From: Capitulum mitella
Taxonomy: Eukaryota > Arthropoda > Thecostraca > Pollicipedomorpha > Pollicipedidae
NCBI GenBank assembly: GCA_030062745.1
Contig: CP099841.1
Location: forward strand, 10,606,970-10,670,969
Direction of reading: 5' to 3'
DNA length: 64,000 bases
Part shown: piece by piece, positions 22,481 through 34,929 of the stretch
Layout of the letters: the number at the start of each line of letters is the position of its first letter
How positions within the stretch are numbered: position 1 is the first letter of the stretch
Translations under genes and position numbers: made by a program
Notes under the pieces: generated by a model
The model's input: only the letters and a program-made list of their open reading frames with translations
Told to the model about the DNA's origin: nothing
The model's database searches: none

Positions 22481-24119
22481 TATATGCTTTACAGCGATCA
22501 AATCATGTAATTAGGTTTATTGTGACGAAATCACTGGTGCAAATAGTTGACATATAGCTCACTTTGAGTCAAAAACCTCATCCAAGGTCAATGACCTCGC
22601 TTCACGTTCTTTAACCTTGCGGATGTCAACGAACGCTGGAAGTGACCAAATGTACCCATGTTGGCTATCTTCACTGAAAATACAATGAATGATGCGTTTA
22701 GTGCCGTTATGTATGTTCCTGCCACACTATTATCCCATGTTGCTCGGAAACTTATCTACAGAATTGAAAAAATAACGTCGCAGATCAATTATCTGACAGG
22801 ATCTCGACCCAAAATCCCCGATAAAGACGTCAAATGCCACGTTTTAACGCTCTAACATGCGTCCTTTTCCCGTTTTGTTCCGAAAGCTGTACGGAATGGC
22901 ACGTATGTACCGCGAAAGTGTCCAAAGTTGACCTTTTCGACCCTGTTGGACGTTGGAGATGTTGGCCTAGGGTCATGAAAATGGCACACAATATAACTCT
23001 TTATGACCCTATTCTACTCCTAAACTTTTGTGTCTCTAACTCTTTCCGTTTCCGAGATCGGAGCTGGGCACAAAATTGCCCCCTCTTCCAGTGCGCGTAA
23101 GCGCAAAACCCCCTTCCACTGCCAATGTTGAAAAGCCCATAAATTTTTATTTTATCGCTAATTTGGGTCTCTTCGTTTCGGGTTTAGACCAGACATGACA
23201 AGAAATAACTGTGACGAAATTACGGTGATGATGATCAATGAATCCGGTACTACCGTATTTGTAGTTTAGTATTAATTTACTGCATGCTTTACACATGAAC
23301 CAGACGCAAACATATGCCGTTTCATTTAACAGAGGTGGTGTAGCAAACGGTAACTTGCTATACCCTGCCTGTGACCTTCACGGCAATTCCCGTTCCGACC
23401 GGACACGCACCGTAAACGCATACCTCAGTGACAAGCCACCCGTACTGTACGATAGAGTGGTAGCGTCCGGTCGGGGAATTTGGGGGAGCCTCAGTGACGA
23501 GGCACGTAAGGCACGTATTACTTCGGCACGTATTACTCACGCGTATGACTTGATGAGACATCTTCGGAATCACGCATAACGGAGTGATGTACACGTGCAT
23601 TGTTCCTGATTCCTAGTTAGGTCCCAAAATCCGCCAAAATATAAGAACAGTGAAACGTTATGGTAAAAAAAGTCATGGACATTTGGAAAGTTTATATCCA
23701 TTATTTGCCGGACAATTTGTCGCAAGTTGCGAATCGCAACTTATATGAACGTAGGTACAAGAAGGGCAAAATATCGATCGAGTTGAGAATAGATAAAATC
23801 TTAAAGTTAAGAGCGGAGCAACTCCATCTGTTATTTCAGTTCACAGCTGCTCAGCCTACTAACGTAGTTTGGTCTGATGCGCCGAGGACGCGGAACATGC
23901 CACCTAAACAATAATGTTAATCCCTTATTTTTACCCAGTTTCTTGTCATTGCACCAAAACTTCATCTGGTTTAACCCTTCATCATCCAGGGGGTGTCAAA
24001 TAGTGCACCCCTCGGCTTTTCGTGAATAAGTTCTGAACCATAAGAGCCAGCACAACCAATTTTCCAGTGCCTGTTTATCAATCAATCCTTTATGATTTGA
24101 GATCAAAACCATTTCTATG
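22481..24119. other. Unassigned sequence
   Basis: Open frames at 23,295-23,579 and 23,660-23,914 (plus) show no recognised domain or splice context. The rest is AT-rich, with scattered TGACC-rich phrases. Confidence 0.45.
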
Positions 24120-24350
24120 TTAAGTCACGTTATAGAGATATGACCCATGCAGGCACGTTTTCGCCTCTTCGGTGGTGGCGCGGACATGCTTTGTTTTGTT
24201 TTGTTTTTTGTTTTTGATAATATTCGCGAATATAATGCATGGGTTATTTGGATTTACATAGGACACGGTCCCCAGAAGGATATACGACCGTGACACGTCA
24301 CCATTAGAAGTCATGCTAGATCACATGCATGATGACAGTTGACACGATTG
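24120..24350 (-). mobile_element. Penelope-like element 3' region, second copy (reverse)
   Basis: The reverse complement of this segment matches 36,764-36,990, just downstream of the plus-strand Penelope-like element. Shared phrases include GTGTCCTAT.TAAATC, TATTATATTCGCGAATA and GAAGAGGCGAAAA. It therefore looks like a detached or inverted piece of that element's 3' non-coding part. Confidence 0.6.
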
Positions 24351-24426
24351 GCATTGTGGGTGATAGAAGTGGTTGCCGCTGACCTTCCCCTTTGTTCGAG
24401 CTAGACAAGCAAATTTATATGCGCCT

Positions 24427-26180
24427 ATTAGCACGGTTCACTAAATGCAACGTGAGATCATGTCAGGTCATGTCATACGTTAATGTTAAAACGAAACAAA
24501 ATGCAATATTGTCTGTGGAAGATCGTTCAGTAGCAGCAGAAAACAATTATTCTTCCCAGTCAAAAGATGAAAAATGACTATCTGTCCTGACCTAGCCTGA
24601 CCTTGATCCAACAAGCACCAGACAGAGCAGATTTCAGTATCACGAGATGTCGTTTCATTGCTGGACTTGGCGCAGTTAAGAATCCCAGCGAGTAATTATT
24701 GCTCTTTGTTAGGAAGAGTAATACAACCTATCTGGCATGGCCTAGAATGACCTTCACTGGATGGAAAACAGGTAATGCAAAACCGACCATCAGAAGGTTT
24801 CGTTTTCGTCTCTTTTGCCACGTAGATCAAAACGGTTGCGAATAAGTATCGATTTTGGCATGCAAAGTAAGACCAATACCTCCCCTGACCTAGGGTGACT
24901 TTGACCCGACATTTCTTAACATTTTGGCATGCTTCTGATGCGGGCGATCGTGACGTTTCGTTTGACACTTAGTTGAAGGCTCCAAGACCAGCATCGGTGA
25001 TATGATGTATGCTATGACCGGTGTCAGTTTTCCGACGTCGTGCTATGCGTTTTGCGTGACCTGTGACGTCATCATTAACATGCCTGGGGTTAACGTAGTA
25101 TTTTCTGAATCGCAGGACTCAGAGCTATGGATTGGTGGTAGGCCGGTTCAGATCCGACGGTAAGATAACAGGGGATGCTCTTTTTGACACCTCCCAGGCG
25201 TCGCGAGTATAAAAACACGCCAGAGGGTTAAAATGCTGGAAGGACTGGTACTGCAGTCTGCAAACGAACGTTTGAAATGACTTTATCGGGTTCGCATGCA
25301 TATAGGACACAGCACAAATGCTTTGACGAGAAAGTACAAGACTTCAGAAAGGTGTCTTGAAGATTAGCCAAGACGGTTCAAATCTGAGGCGTAGCTAGGA
25401 TTGTTGTGGGGGAGAGGGTGGTCCTAAGGAGTCCAAGGGCCCCAACACTGTGGGGGGCCCCTGGAGAATTACGGGTGCCTCCATGGCATAAACACTAGGG
25501 GTACTTGGTACTTATTTTTCAGTGTCGTCAACCCTCGCACTGACAGGGCTCCGCGTCGCCGTAGAACTGACGGAGGAGGGTAGGCACCTACCCGTCCCTG
25601 CTTTCTTCTGATTGGAAGGGGCTAGAGAGACAAGCGAAACGGCATTCGGAGCTTCTCAACAGGATTTGCTGAGGTTAGTATTTATGTGAGGTCATGGTCA
25701 AAGTCATATTTGGTATCCCACGCTCTTCTTAATTTGCATCTAGCAGGCCCGAAAATCGCTTCCATTGCTTCATCCTCGAAACATTTGTATCCTCTCTGCA
25801 GCTAAGATGATGAGGTCAGCCAAAATCTTTGTATATGTGGTGTTTGACACAGATCAACTAAAGTCAACAGATCACTTTTTCTTTCGCTGAAAGGGATTTC
25901 TGGTCGACAGCTGGTAGTTAAAGTCAGGATTTGTGTCATCAACTTTGGACTGCCTTTGCCTGACAGGCCCGAACTTAAAGCTGTCCAGGTCAACCTAGGT
26001 CACCGACCCAGGTGGCCTTTATCGTCAAAATTCCATTTAGAGTTGAAAGAGCTAGAAAGATGTGGAAAGAAGGTCAAAAACGGAAAATTGTCACTACAAT
26101 GATGATTGCCGTAGACCTGAGCTAAAGGTCAACCTAGGTTAGTGAACTACGGTAACCTCGGGACTGAAAAATACAATTTG
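24427..26180. repeat. About 150-bp degenerate tandem-type repeat
   Basis: TGACCTAG.NTGAC-rich segments recur at about 24,588, 24,731 and 24,885 (spacing 143-154). In the opposite sense, segments with GTCAACCTAGGT recur at about 25,985 and 26,130 (spacing about 145). The first unit (24,427-24,570) also matches 37,325-37,450 in direct orientation. No coding content is recognised. Confidence 0.5.
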
Positions 26181-26314
26181 TAGATAGGGTAGCTGGAGTT
26201 GTACTGTATTATTATAGATACCGTCATGCACAGTCACCTTTAAAAGCACGAGTCAAAATACTTTCCATTCGCAGTAGCATTAAATAAACATTAAGACCAG
26301 GCACAGGGGTAAGT

Positions 26315-28862
26315 TTACAGATATGACTCTACCGAGTTCCAGAAGCTGTGCACGTTTGATTTGTAAAAGTGCGTAGTGGACGTAAAAAATTCGACATTCC
26401 TAAAAGCTTTCAGGTAAGTATTGCACAGAGTGGGTACACGAGTCAACAGGCCACGCTGGACGGTATTCACCCGAGAAAAGGGATGTTTCACAGCGCGAGG
26501 GTACGCGATGGACGTCGCAGCGCAGCCAAGCCGAGTGCTGGCAGCAGTTCGGGGCTGTCGAGGCTCGCATGGTGAACATTGTTCGGCAACACGAGGTCAT
26601 ATTGCTCAAAGCAAGACTGCATACTGTACGCGTTAAAATGGGCCAGAAGAGTGACGTAGTCCATGCTGGCGAGAGGTTTATCCGAATTAAGAGCCATCCA
26701 TATGAGGAACTTGCGCTGTATACGCTCCAGTCGTTTCAGATGGGTGACAGCAGCCCTAGCCCATACAACACAGCCGTACTCGAACGTGGAACGAACATGG
26801 GCACATAAGCACATGGAACGTAAAAAGCACATAAGCACACCTTGTGATCCAAACGGGCTCTGGTGTGACGTCTGGATAACTGCATGTTGCATATGGCCAA
26901 GCATGCGACCATGGCTGAATCCATGTGGTGAGCGAAAGTGAGTTTTGTGTCTAGTAGGACACCCAAGTCCCGGGTCTCGGTACGACGCTCAAGAACGGTC
27001 TTGCTCAGCGGATATGTGGATAGGATTGGTATTTCGTAGTGAGAAGGATATTACGTGGCATTCTGCAGGATTTAATTTTAGGTGCCATGTACGCGACCAA
27101 GATAGGAGACGGTCAATGTCGGCCTGAAGGGCCTCAGTGTCGCCCGTAGACGAGATGTGGTGGTATAACTTGATGTCGTCGGCAAACACGACGTAGTTGG
27201 TCTGAATGAGTGCAGGTGAGTCGGAGGTGAAGCAGACGAAAAGGAGTGGGCCACATACGCTACCTTCGGGAACCCCAAATTTGACTGGGATCCAGTCAGG
27301 AAACATGGCGTCCAGAACGAGTCGTTGCCTGTCGTTGGTCAAGTAAGATTCAATCCATGAGTGCACACGTCCTGTGACGTTAAAAAATGTTTTGAGCTTG
27401 TGAAGTAGCAGCGCGTGATTTACGCTTGAAAATGCCGATGAGTAATCAGTATACATGGAATCGGTCTGAACACCCTCATGGATCGAGTCCCAGCCATGTA
27501 TGAGGAAAACCATTAGGTTGGATACACATGGAAGTTTGGAAGGAAGCCATGCTGGCTTGGCAGGAGTGATGGTAAGCAATGTTCTAAAAGAGAATTGCAA
27601 ACTATTTTTCCAAAATTTTGGAGCAAAAGCGGAGGAAAGAGATGCCGCGGTAGTTCCCAGGATGATTTTTGTCGCCTTTTTAACTGGAATAATGTTGGTG
27701 TCTTTCCAAAGTTGGGGCGAGAATGCCTTGAGCGACCGATAATTTGCGGATGGTTTAGAGTGAGATCGCCAGCTCTGAGGCACATTCGTGCAGAATGCGG
27801 GCACTCACCTCGTCTTGTCCGCAAACCTTGTAATTGCCGATGCTAGACAGCAAAATTTCGATTTTACCAGGAACGGTTAAGTTGTCTAGGATTGTCGGGA
27901 GGTGCACCGAAACATCAGGCAGTGCGTCGACATGCGTCTCCGAAAATTTGGCGCCAAAGGTTGCATTAAAAAGATTAGCAATGTCAGTGGGATTCGAATG
28001 GGTCTGGCCGCTGTGTACGAGGGTAGTCGGACGGTGACTGGATGATTTAAGGGATTTGATGAATGACCAAAAACGCTTGTGGTTATCGCGCAAGTCATGA
28101 CCGAGGTTCAAAAGATATTCGCGATATTTGGTGTTTGTAAGGGTACTACGATAAAATGGCAAAATGGAAAAATGGCGAATGCCCTTGTGGCGAATGCTAA
28201 ATGGCGACATGTAAAAATGGCGATATGCTAAAATGACGAACGGCTGGATGGCGAAGAATGCGAAGGGAAACCATTTGGCCAGTCGCCATTTTAACGTGTC
28301 GCCATTTCTACATGTCGCCCCTTGGGCATTCGCCATCCGGCATTCGCCAAAAAGGCATTCGCCGTTTTCAGGTTTTGCCATTTTGTCCGGACACCGTTGG
28401 CAAGGTTTTTGAAGTCGGATCTGGCTCTTGACAGTGCCTGGTCATGTTCTGGCGAAGGTGTGGACTTTCCGAGACGGTGTGCAGTGTCCTTGTTCCTAAG
28501 CGCGGGTTGTACGTCCCTGTCGAACCACGGGGGAAATCGACGGCAGCGGGAGACAGTGGGCACGTTGTCCGCGATAGCAGCAGTTACAAGCTGGTAGAAC
28601 ATTTCTAAGGCGGTGTCTACGTCCAAGTGAAATAAAACACTTCAAGGCAAACATCTACAAGCGGCACGAAGAACATCAAAATCCGCAGTACGATAACTAA
28701 AAGCTCTTGATCTGGACACTTTTGGAACAACAGGTACACGTACATAAAAGCGAGAGATGGTTTCACGGTGGTCAGAATAAAAGGTGCCATCGCTAACAGT
28801 CGTTTCGATGTCACCAGCACAAGATAAAACTAGGTCAAGTACAGATTTTTTATTCAGAAAAA
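26315..28862 (-). pseudogene. 5'-truncated non-LTR retrotransposon (EEP endonuclease end, RT, C-terminal domain)
   Basis: Minus strand, right to left. The last part of an EEP/APE-type endonuclease lies at about 28,860-28,720 and keeps the SDH catalytic motif (GTFYSDHRETI). Then comes a linker with FPPWFDRDVQ and RSDFKNLANG, an RT with motif A TDYSSAF (near 27,447), GVPEGSVCGPLLF, and catalytic FADD (27,186-27,175). A C-terminal region with FEYGCVVWAR and ERIQRKF ends at a TAA complement (26,315-26,317). This order fits Jockey/CR1-group LINEs. Frame changes near 26,990-26,900 and 27,800, and a 232-bp fold-back insertion at 28,153-28,384, disrupt it. The missing N-terminal part fits typical 5' truncation at integration. 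Confidence 0.88.
28153..28384. mobile_element. Fold-back mini-element made of ATGGCGAATGC-type motifs, inserted in the LINE
   Basis: Both ends read AAAATGGCAAAA inward, and the two arms (about 28,153-28,262 and 28,266-28,384) are inverted copies. Each is built from repeats close to AAATGGCGAATGC or ATGGCGACATGT. It interrupts the LINE reading frame between the RSDFKNLANG segment and the LTNTKYREYLL segment. No clear target duplication was found. Confidence 0.8.
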
Positions 28863-29165
28863 GAATGTTTCATGACATGGTACAAGAAAGATAACACGCG
28901 ATACTCTGCCTTGGGCAGAGTATTAACAACACGTAGGTAGAATAACAATAGTGAATGGAAAAACACGCATTAAAGTAGAAACGTTTCAAATAAATATTCG
29001 GCAATAGCGACAAGGATTTGAATTGTCACCGGCGTCGCGAAGTTCAAAAGTCTCCCCCAACCGATGGACGGGGAAGGGACGACCTCCCGCCACCCGATCC
29101 GTCGGCCGGACGCCCCGGTCGCCGTCCGGTCAGCGGACCTGTCAGGCTAAGCCTGACAGATCGTC
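28863..29165. other. Spacer between two LINE fragments
   Basis: AT-rich up to about 29,020, then GC-rich sequence that may be the 3' non-coding part of the R2-like element. Confidence 0.45.
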
Positions 29166-30905
29166 TTACATCTGGCAGCCAGGCGACCGGCCACGGAGGG
29201 GACGGAAGGAGGGGACGCGGGGCCGGTAACGGTCGGCCGGCGAGGGTCCGGACCCGCCGCCGTCAACAAGTCGGTGCTGTGTCAGTGCGGCGGCGTCTGC
29301 ACGGGGCCCAGAGCGGCGGCGACCCGACGTCTTCGCGGCTGCGCGAGGCGACCGCGGATCACTCGTACTGGCGGCGCCGAAGAGGTGTTCGATGTACACG
29401 TCACGGGACCACCGCAGGGTGTCGCTCACGATGAGCGTCCGCATCAGCTTGGCGTACGTCCGGCTGACACGGAGACGGCGCAGCGTGGTCTCGTTTCCGC
29501 GCCACCACGTTCCCGGGGGGCCGACGACAAGGGCGACCACGCCGGCGGTCTTGCCCTGTTCGCGCAGCTCTCTCACGAGGGGCGCGTACTTGCGAGCCTT
29601 CTCGTCGCTGGCCGCCTGCAGCGCTTCGGGACGGTTCTCGAAGGCTACCGTCACGTCGACCAGCGTGACCGAGTCGTCACGTGTCACCACCAGGTCGGGC
29701 CGCAGGGTGGACGCCGACCCGGGGACGTGGCGGTTGACCCTGATCTCAACGCCGTCTCGCGTCACCACCCGGCGGAGGCGGTCCACGATGGCGTCGTGGA
29801 CCGCCATCGTGGACTGCATGCCGCTGGTACGCTGCGCCGTGCGGCATGCAGTAGCACAGTACGTGGGCAGCGTCTCGCGCGCGTACCCACAGCGCCGGCA
29901 GCGCTCGTCGCCCATCGCTCGGCTGCGCCGGACCCCGTTCAGGGGCACCAGCCCGAGCCGCGCGCGGTGCACGAAGCGCCACTCGGTGAAGCGGATGAAG
30001 CTGCCAGTATACATATAATGGCTGCTCACGCGCTGGTCGGCGACGCACTGCATCACCTTGCCCTGGTGGGGCAGGCGGTACAGGCGCTGGGCGGCGGCGC
30101 AGCGGACGGCCTCCCGCAGAACGGTGGCCGCCTTGCTCCGCGGCACCTCGTCGTCGCCGACGACGAGCCGCATCTCCTCGTCCTGCGCCTGCCAGCGCAC
30201 GGGGATTGTCTTGGACAGTGCTCGGGTGGCGATGCGAGCCCGGGAGAACCCGGTGGCTACATCGCCGCCGTCGCGCATGTCCACGCCGTTCAGGTAGGCT
30301 GCCGCCTGTGCCGTGGTGGGCTCAGCGAGGAGGCGCTTGCGCACAGACTCCCGCAGCTGAGTGGCGGCCAGCTGCCTGACGGTGTCGTCGGGTGACGTCA
30401 GCAGCTGCAGTGTTGACGTCTCCAGGAGGATGTCGGCCTCGGAGGTCAGCTCCGTGAGGCCAACACAGCCGCGCGACGTGCTGGAGTACAGGTACTCCTT
30501 GGCGGCTCGAGACGGCAGCTGTAGGGTGCCTTTGGCCCTCCACCGAAGAAGGTCGTCGAAGCGACGGAGCTCCTGCTTGGGGAGCAGACCCAGCCGGAGG
30601 CAGTGGGTCAGCCGCGGCAGAATGAACGCGCGTAAGGCGTCCAGCTTCTGCCACGGGGCCAGCGCGCTGTTCATCACGAGGACAGCGGCGCGCTGCGCCT
30701 CGGCCAGGACGTCGACGGGCGGGCACGATAGCCTGGTGCCCCACCGGCCGGCCCAGGTAGCGATACGAGTCGCCGTCGCCGATCACGGGGATCGGCTGCC
30801 CCAGGAGCGTAACTGGCGGGGACGGGCGTCCCACGGAGAGGAGCCCGCACTTCCGCGGGTTGGGCGTCAGCCAACACTAGGCGCACACCTCCTCCAATGT
30901 GGCCG
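29166..30905 (-). pseudogene. 5'-truncated R2-like non-LTR retrotransposon (RT thumb, zinc knuckle, RLE endonuclease)
   Basis: The first part (about 30,905-30,720) has NPRKCGLLS and PIPVIGDGDSYRYLG, the segment just after the RT palm in R2-clade LINEs. After a frame change, a 503-codon frame (30,677-29,166) runs through the linker. It reaches a Cys motif at residues 260-263 (CRRCGYARETL) whose His/Cys half sits in another frame (HVLCYCMPHG), so a one-base loss and later compensation occurred. The restriction-like endonuclease core follows, with P327-D328, D341 and the K360/K363-Y region, as in PD-(D/E)XK R2-type enzymes. The catalytic RT palm is missing. GC content is far above that of the flanks. 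R2 elements normally sit in 28S rDNA; no rDNA is present here. Confidence 0.85.
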
Positions 30906-33785
30906 ATGACACTGGTGACACTCCCATGCTGTCACCTATACGGCGGTACAACAGCTACTAAACCTGTCTGCTGCGGCTAGATGGCACCCGGCTCAATTTC
31001 TGTTGCTTTATTTTGTCTCTCCTCCGTCACGAATGTCATGCTGATACCTGCTGATGAACGATTTCGAAGCTGCTGATTGCATGTTGTGTGCAGTGCTGAA
31101 CTACTTTGGCTGTGGTAATTACACGCTAATGGGTGGTCGGACGGGTACGCCTACGCTACGCAGCTTGTTGGGAAGTGTGTGTGTGTTCTAGAGACAAAGA
31201 TGAAAATGGTAGCTATATGGGAAGCTGGTATCCAGACCCAAGGGCTCGTGTTTTTTGTGATAGAGTGGAAAACATATGTTATCCTAGCGCGCAGTCATTT
31301 TATTTCCGGGGCCTCAGATATCGTCTTATCAAATGCCACAGTTAAATGAAACTGGTTAGCAGTACCAACCAGTGGCATATTATGCTGTTTGAAATGGGAT
31401 GAAGGTTAAATAGAAAGATTTGTATTAGAAATAGAAATTAGTTTATTATATTGTAAATGGGAATTAGGGCTAAATAGAAAGATAAAACGATGTTATTGTG
31501 AACATGAAAAAAGTGGCTGTATTGTATAGCATGTATGGGTATTTTGAAAATACATCTCAGTTATTTTTAATTCAGAATTACTTTGCCTTTTAAACCAGCC
31601 ATTTTTCATTATAACCAGTTTTTGGAAACCTGACCATGGGGGAGGATTGAGCAGCCCCTCTGACAACCCTACCCCAAGTAATGGAACTCCTGTGCTCATA
31701 TGTTGTATATTCACAGGAACATTATTTTGATGGCCCTCTGGTCAGATCCACCATGTGATATTTGTCATTTTGTGGTGTTGAAGGACTTGTTTAAATTGTG
31801 CTGCAGAAGCATTGGGTTTTCCATGAGCCCATTCATGTGTTTTCATTAAAAGGCTACATTGTAGGTATTTTGGCAACTCTGCAAGCTAATGACTGTATCC
31901 ATCCATGATGAAGCATTTTTGCTACCCTTGCCAGTTGGCCAAGAATGCCAAGATCCATATTTCTGTCCATATTTCTGTTAACATGCTTCTGAGATTTATG
32001 TGCTTCTTAAAATGACATTATGGTGCCAAAATAAAATATCTGATCTTGGTGACAGCAAAGACATTTATAGATGTCACTTTTGTATACTGCACTACACCAT
32101 AGGGCTGTTGTTAAGCCCTATGGCATTTTGGAGTTTGTGCAAATAAGGGATGTCATTTTGTGTAAGTGATTTGGTGGGGGGAGGGGGGGGAACTGAGGGT
32201 CCTGCAAACAAATCTCCTAAAAAAAGGGCTTCTCAAGGGATTTAGCCCAACATTATTTTAAGGTCATTTTGCATGTTTGCAAGCTGCCCCTCAGTGACTG
32301 CTTGGATCACTCCAAAACTGCATATTTATGGTATAGAAATTTGAAATCATTACATTGAAAGGTCACTGACCTGTGAGCTTTTTCAAGTGCATGTCATAGG
32401 GAAATGACATGTCAGCAGTCTTCATTTGATAACAAATATTTTAAGTATTTTATGGTATGCAGCCTTAGTCTGTATTTAACATAGGTGCCACTCACATTGT
32501 CAGCGACCTCAGCACTGCAGTCCTTACTTGCATCAGGATTGTCTGTGGTAGAAATCCTGAACTGAGGTTATTAACCTTTCTTGACCTTTTTATCCATCTT
32601 ATGCTGTAATTGGCAATGCTGATTTGGATGCCAAAAGTAGTTTAAGTCTGTGTTTGTCATCAGAAATCACTTTGGGCACCTTAAAGGCACTTTGTATGTT
32701 ATGTTGTGTAGGATGCAATGAATACCTGAATCCATCAACCTGACCTTCAAGATGGGTTATATTTCAAAGTATGGCCTAAAAGGCATAAACCGGATACCAT
32801 CATGCAGCTGAAAGACCAAGCTACATGATTGCTTTTGTTTCATTGATCTACTGTGTCAGATTTGGAAATGGTTGGGGAGTTGTACCGCCCTCCCCCCCTG
32901 CACTGTTGAAGGTGGTCAAATAGCAAATGCAAGAGTTAAGGCTTTCCAAAATTGGCAGAGCTGCCTGCTACACAGATTTTGTGTTCATGTTACAAAGGAA
33001 AGTTGTTACTTGCATCAACAACCTGGAACCTGGAAGCTACATGTTGTCACTCCTTTTGTTGCTTTGTCATTTTGCTTTGTTTTAGCGACAGGAATGCAGG
33101 AGAATATAAAATTAGCTACAGCAAAGTTTGGTTATGAATCATCTGTTATAAAATTACAATTTAAACCAGCCCAGCTGATAGCAGATGTCACAGCTGATGA
33201 GGGGTAAGAAGCAAATGCAGTCAGTCTTTGGGTATTGTGCAATTGATATCAAGTTTGTGCTTCCCATCCCACCTTTGGGCCATTCTCAAGTGATCTGGGA
33301 TTGCCACAGAAGTGATCTTAGATCTGATCTGGGATTGTTAATATGAGTATTTCTTTCTCTGTGACCTTAGAGATCCCCAGATGACCTGAATGGGTCAGAT
33401 CAGGTATCAGTAGAATCAGAAAAAATGACAAGAAGGAAACTACACACTTGTTTCTGTTTCATCACTATCTCAGTTAGGGGCAAAATAGGATGCGTGACAG
33501 CCAGCCCCTTCTCGTTGAACGCATTGGTGAGAATCCATATGTCCAATGATGGTTAGCCTCTGCCTAGGAAAGGGCAGGCACTATCCAGACACGTTGGCAA
33601 AACTGGATGGACTTGGACTGGAACCCATTGCCAACCGTATTTTTCACTGCTTGTTTTCGCGAAGTAAATGATAATGTAGGTTTTCGCAAATACACACCTA
33701 GCCCAATTCCGTTGGGCATTCATCAGGGCCCAGTTAACATTTGACGGGTCCGCCCGATTAGAGTCCTATGACGGCCGCATTGTCG
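30906..33785. other. Unassigned AT-rich sequence
   Basis: Several open frames of 60-111 codons (for example 31,133-31,345 and 32,872-33,207, plus) have no family signature. A small hairpin with 10-bp arms (CCATAGGGCT..AGCCCTATGG) lies at about 32,097-32,123. No host exon is recognised. Confidence 0.45.
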
Positions 33786-34050
33786 TTTGCAACACTTTTC
33801 CAAGGGGGCGAAGTCATGGCCTGCACTGGGCTGCCCGGTCAAATCTCGGTTGCCTTCCGTCGTGACTGGACAGTTGGTAAGGGTCCAGTGGGGTTGCCCC
33901 ATTGTCACCTGGTCAATTGCAGTCAAAGAGGGCTCTGATCGGGACCAAATGAGGCTGCTCAGAGGAAACCTGATCAGGTGCGATGTCACTGGGCTGTTTG
34001 ATATGGGGCAAATGGGAATGTCACAATGAAGTCCAGACAGGTTTGGCGAT
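33786..34050. repeat. About 61-bp degenerate minisatellite, four units
   Basis: Related segments with a GGTC/GGGC..AAATG.GG.TGC core recur near 33,825, 33,886, 33,947 and 34,008, each 61 bases apart. The open frames in both directions here reflect the repeat. Confidence 0.55.
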
Positions 34051-34496
34051 GGCGTTCTAGCAGGGCCAGGGAAGAATCTTATATTAAGATTAAGTAAAGC
34101 AGGTTGGTGCACATACAAGAAACATATAGCAGGGAAGGGCTAGTGGAGTCACATGGCCCCCCACTTTTGTCAGTTTTTGTTATTATGTGATCTTCGTCGG
34201 CCAAATATATCGGAATTAAGAGACACTTTTACCTCCAACTTTATAGAATCTTGACTAGGTGCCCAGTGCTGTCTGATGCATGTCGTTTCATGTGCTTCTC
34301 CCAGTTATAAGTTCGGCAGCATTCATTATGATGGCTCTCAGCATTTATGCTTTTGCCAATGCTGCCAGTACTTAACTGTAAACAAGAAAATCCTGATAAG
34401 TCAAATATCCTCCTTCACATGTGGTTTTCTCAACCCACATATGGGTGTAACCCACTTTATTTCGACAGAGGAGGATTTTTTGTTTCATTTCTCATG

Positions 34497-34530
<34 letters not shown>

Positions 34531-34929
34531 CTGAAAAGAATGACATGTTCTGTGTTTATGACCTTTCTGTTGTATCTTTTAATGAATCAGACATTGCCTT
34601 CAAATCATAGCTTAGTTGTGAAATTATATGTACGAAATAATTCATATATTAACATTTCAGAAATATAATTTTCAATCCTCAGAATGATCTGCTTTACAGT
34701 GGAGTGCAGTTTTTTTTTAATATACATGCACGAAACGATCTTTGTAACCAAATGCACTTTCGGAAATGGAGTTTGCAGTTCGTCACTGTACATTAAAAAA
34801 TTACTAAGTTACCCACTATTCAAATTTCAGCCAGCCCCGCATGGCGTCAGAGTTACTCAGTATTTTATGTATTTGTTTATATCGGGCTTAAAGAATGCAT
34901 GAACAGTGCCTCTGACTAGGAGACACGTA
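34051..34929. other. AT-rich sequence with (AT)n microsatellite
   Basis: An AT run lies at 34,498-34,529. The open frames nearby (34,276-34,902) are AT-driven and carry no recognised domain. Confidence 0.5.

Noticed and set aside
29274..30395. 373-codon plus-strand ORF
   Set aside because: It is the antisense shadow of the R2-like LINE; the minus frame has family motifs, the plus frame has none.
32872..33207. 111-codon plus-strand ORF as a host exon
   Set aside because: No recognisable domain, and start and end lack convincing splice or promoter context.
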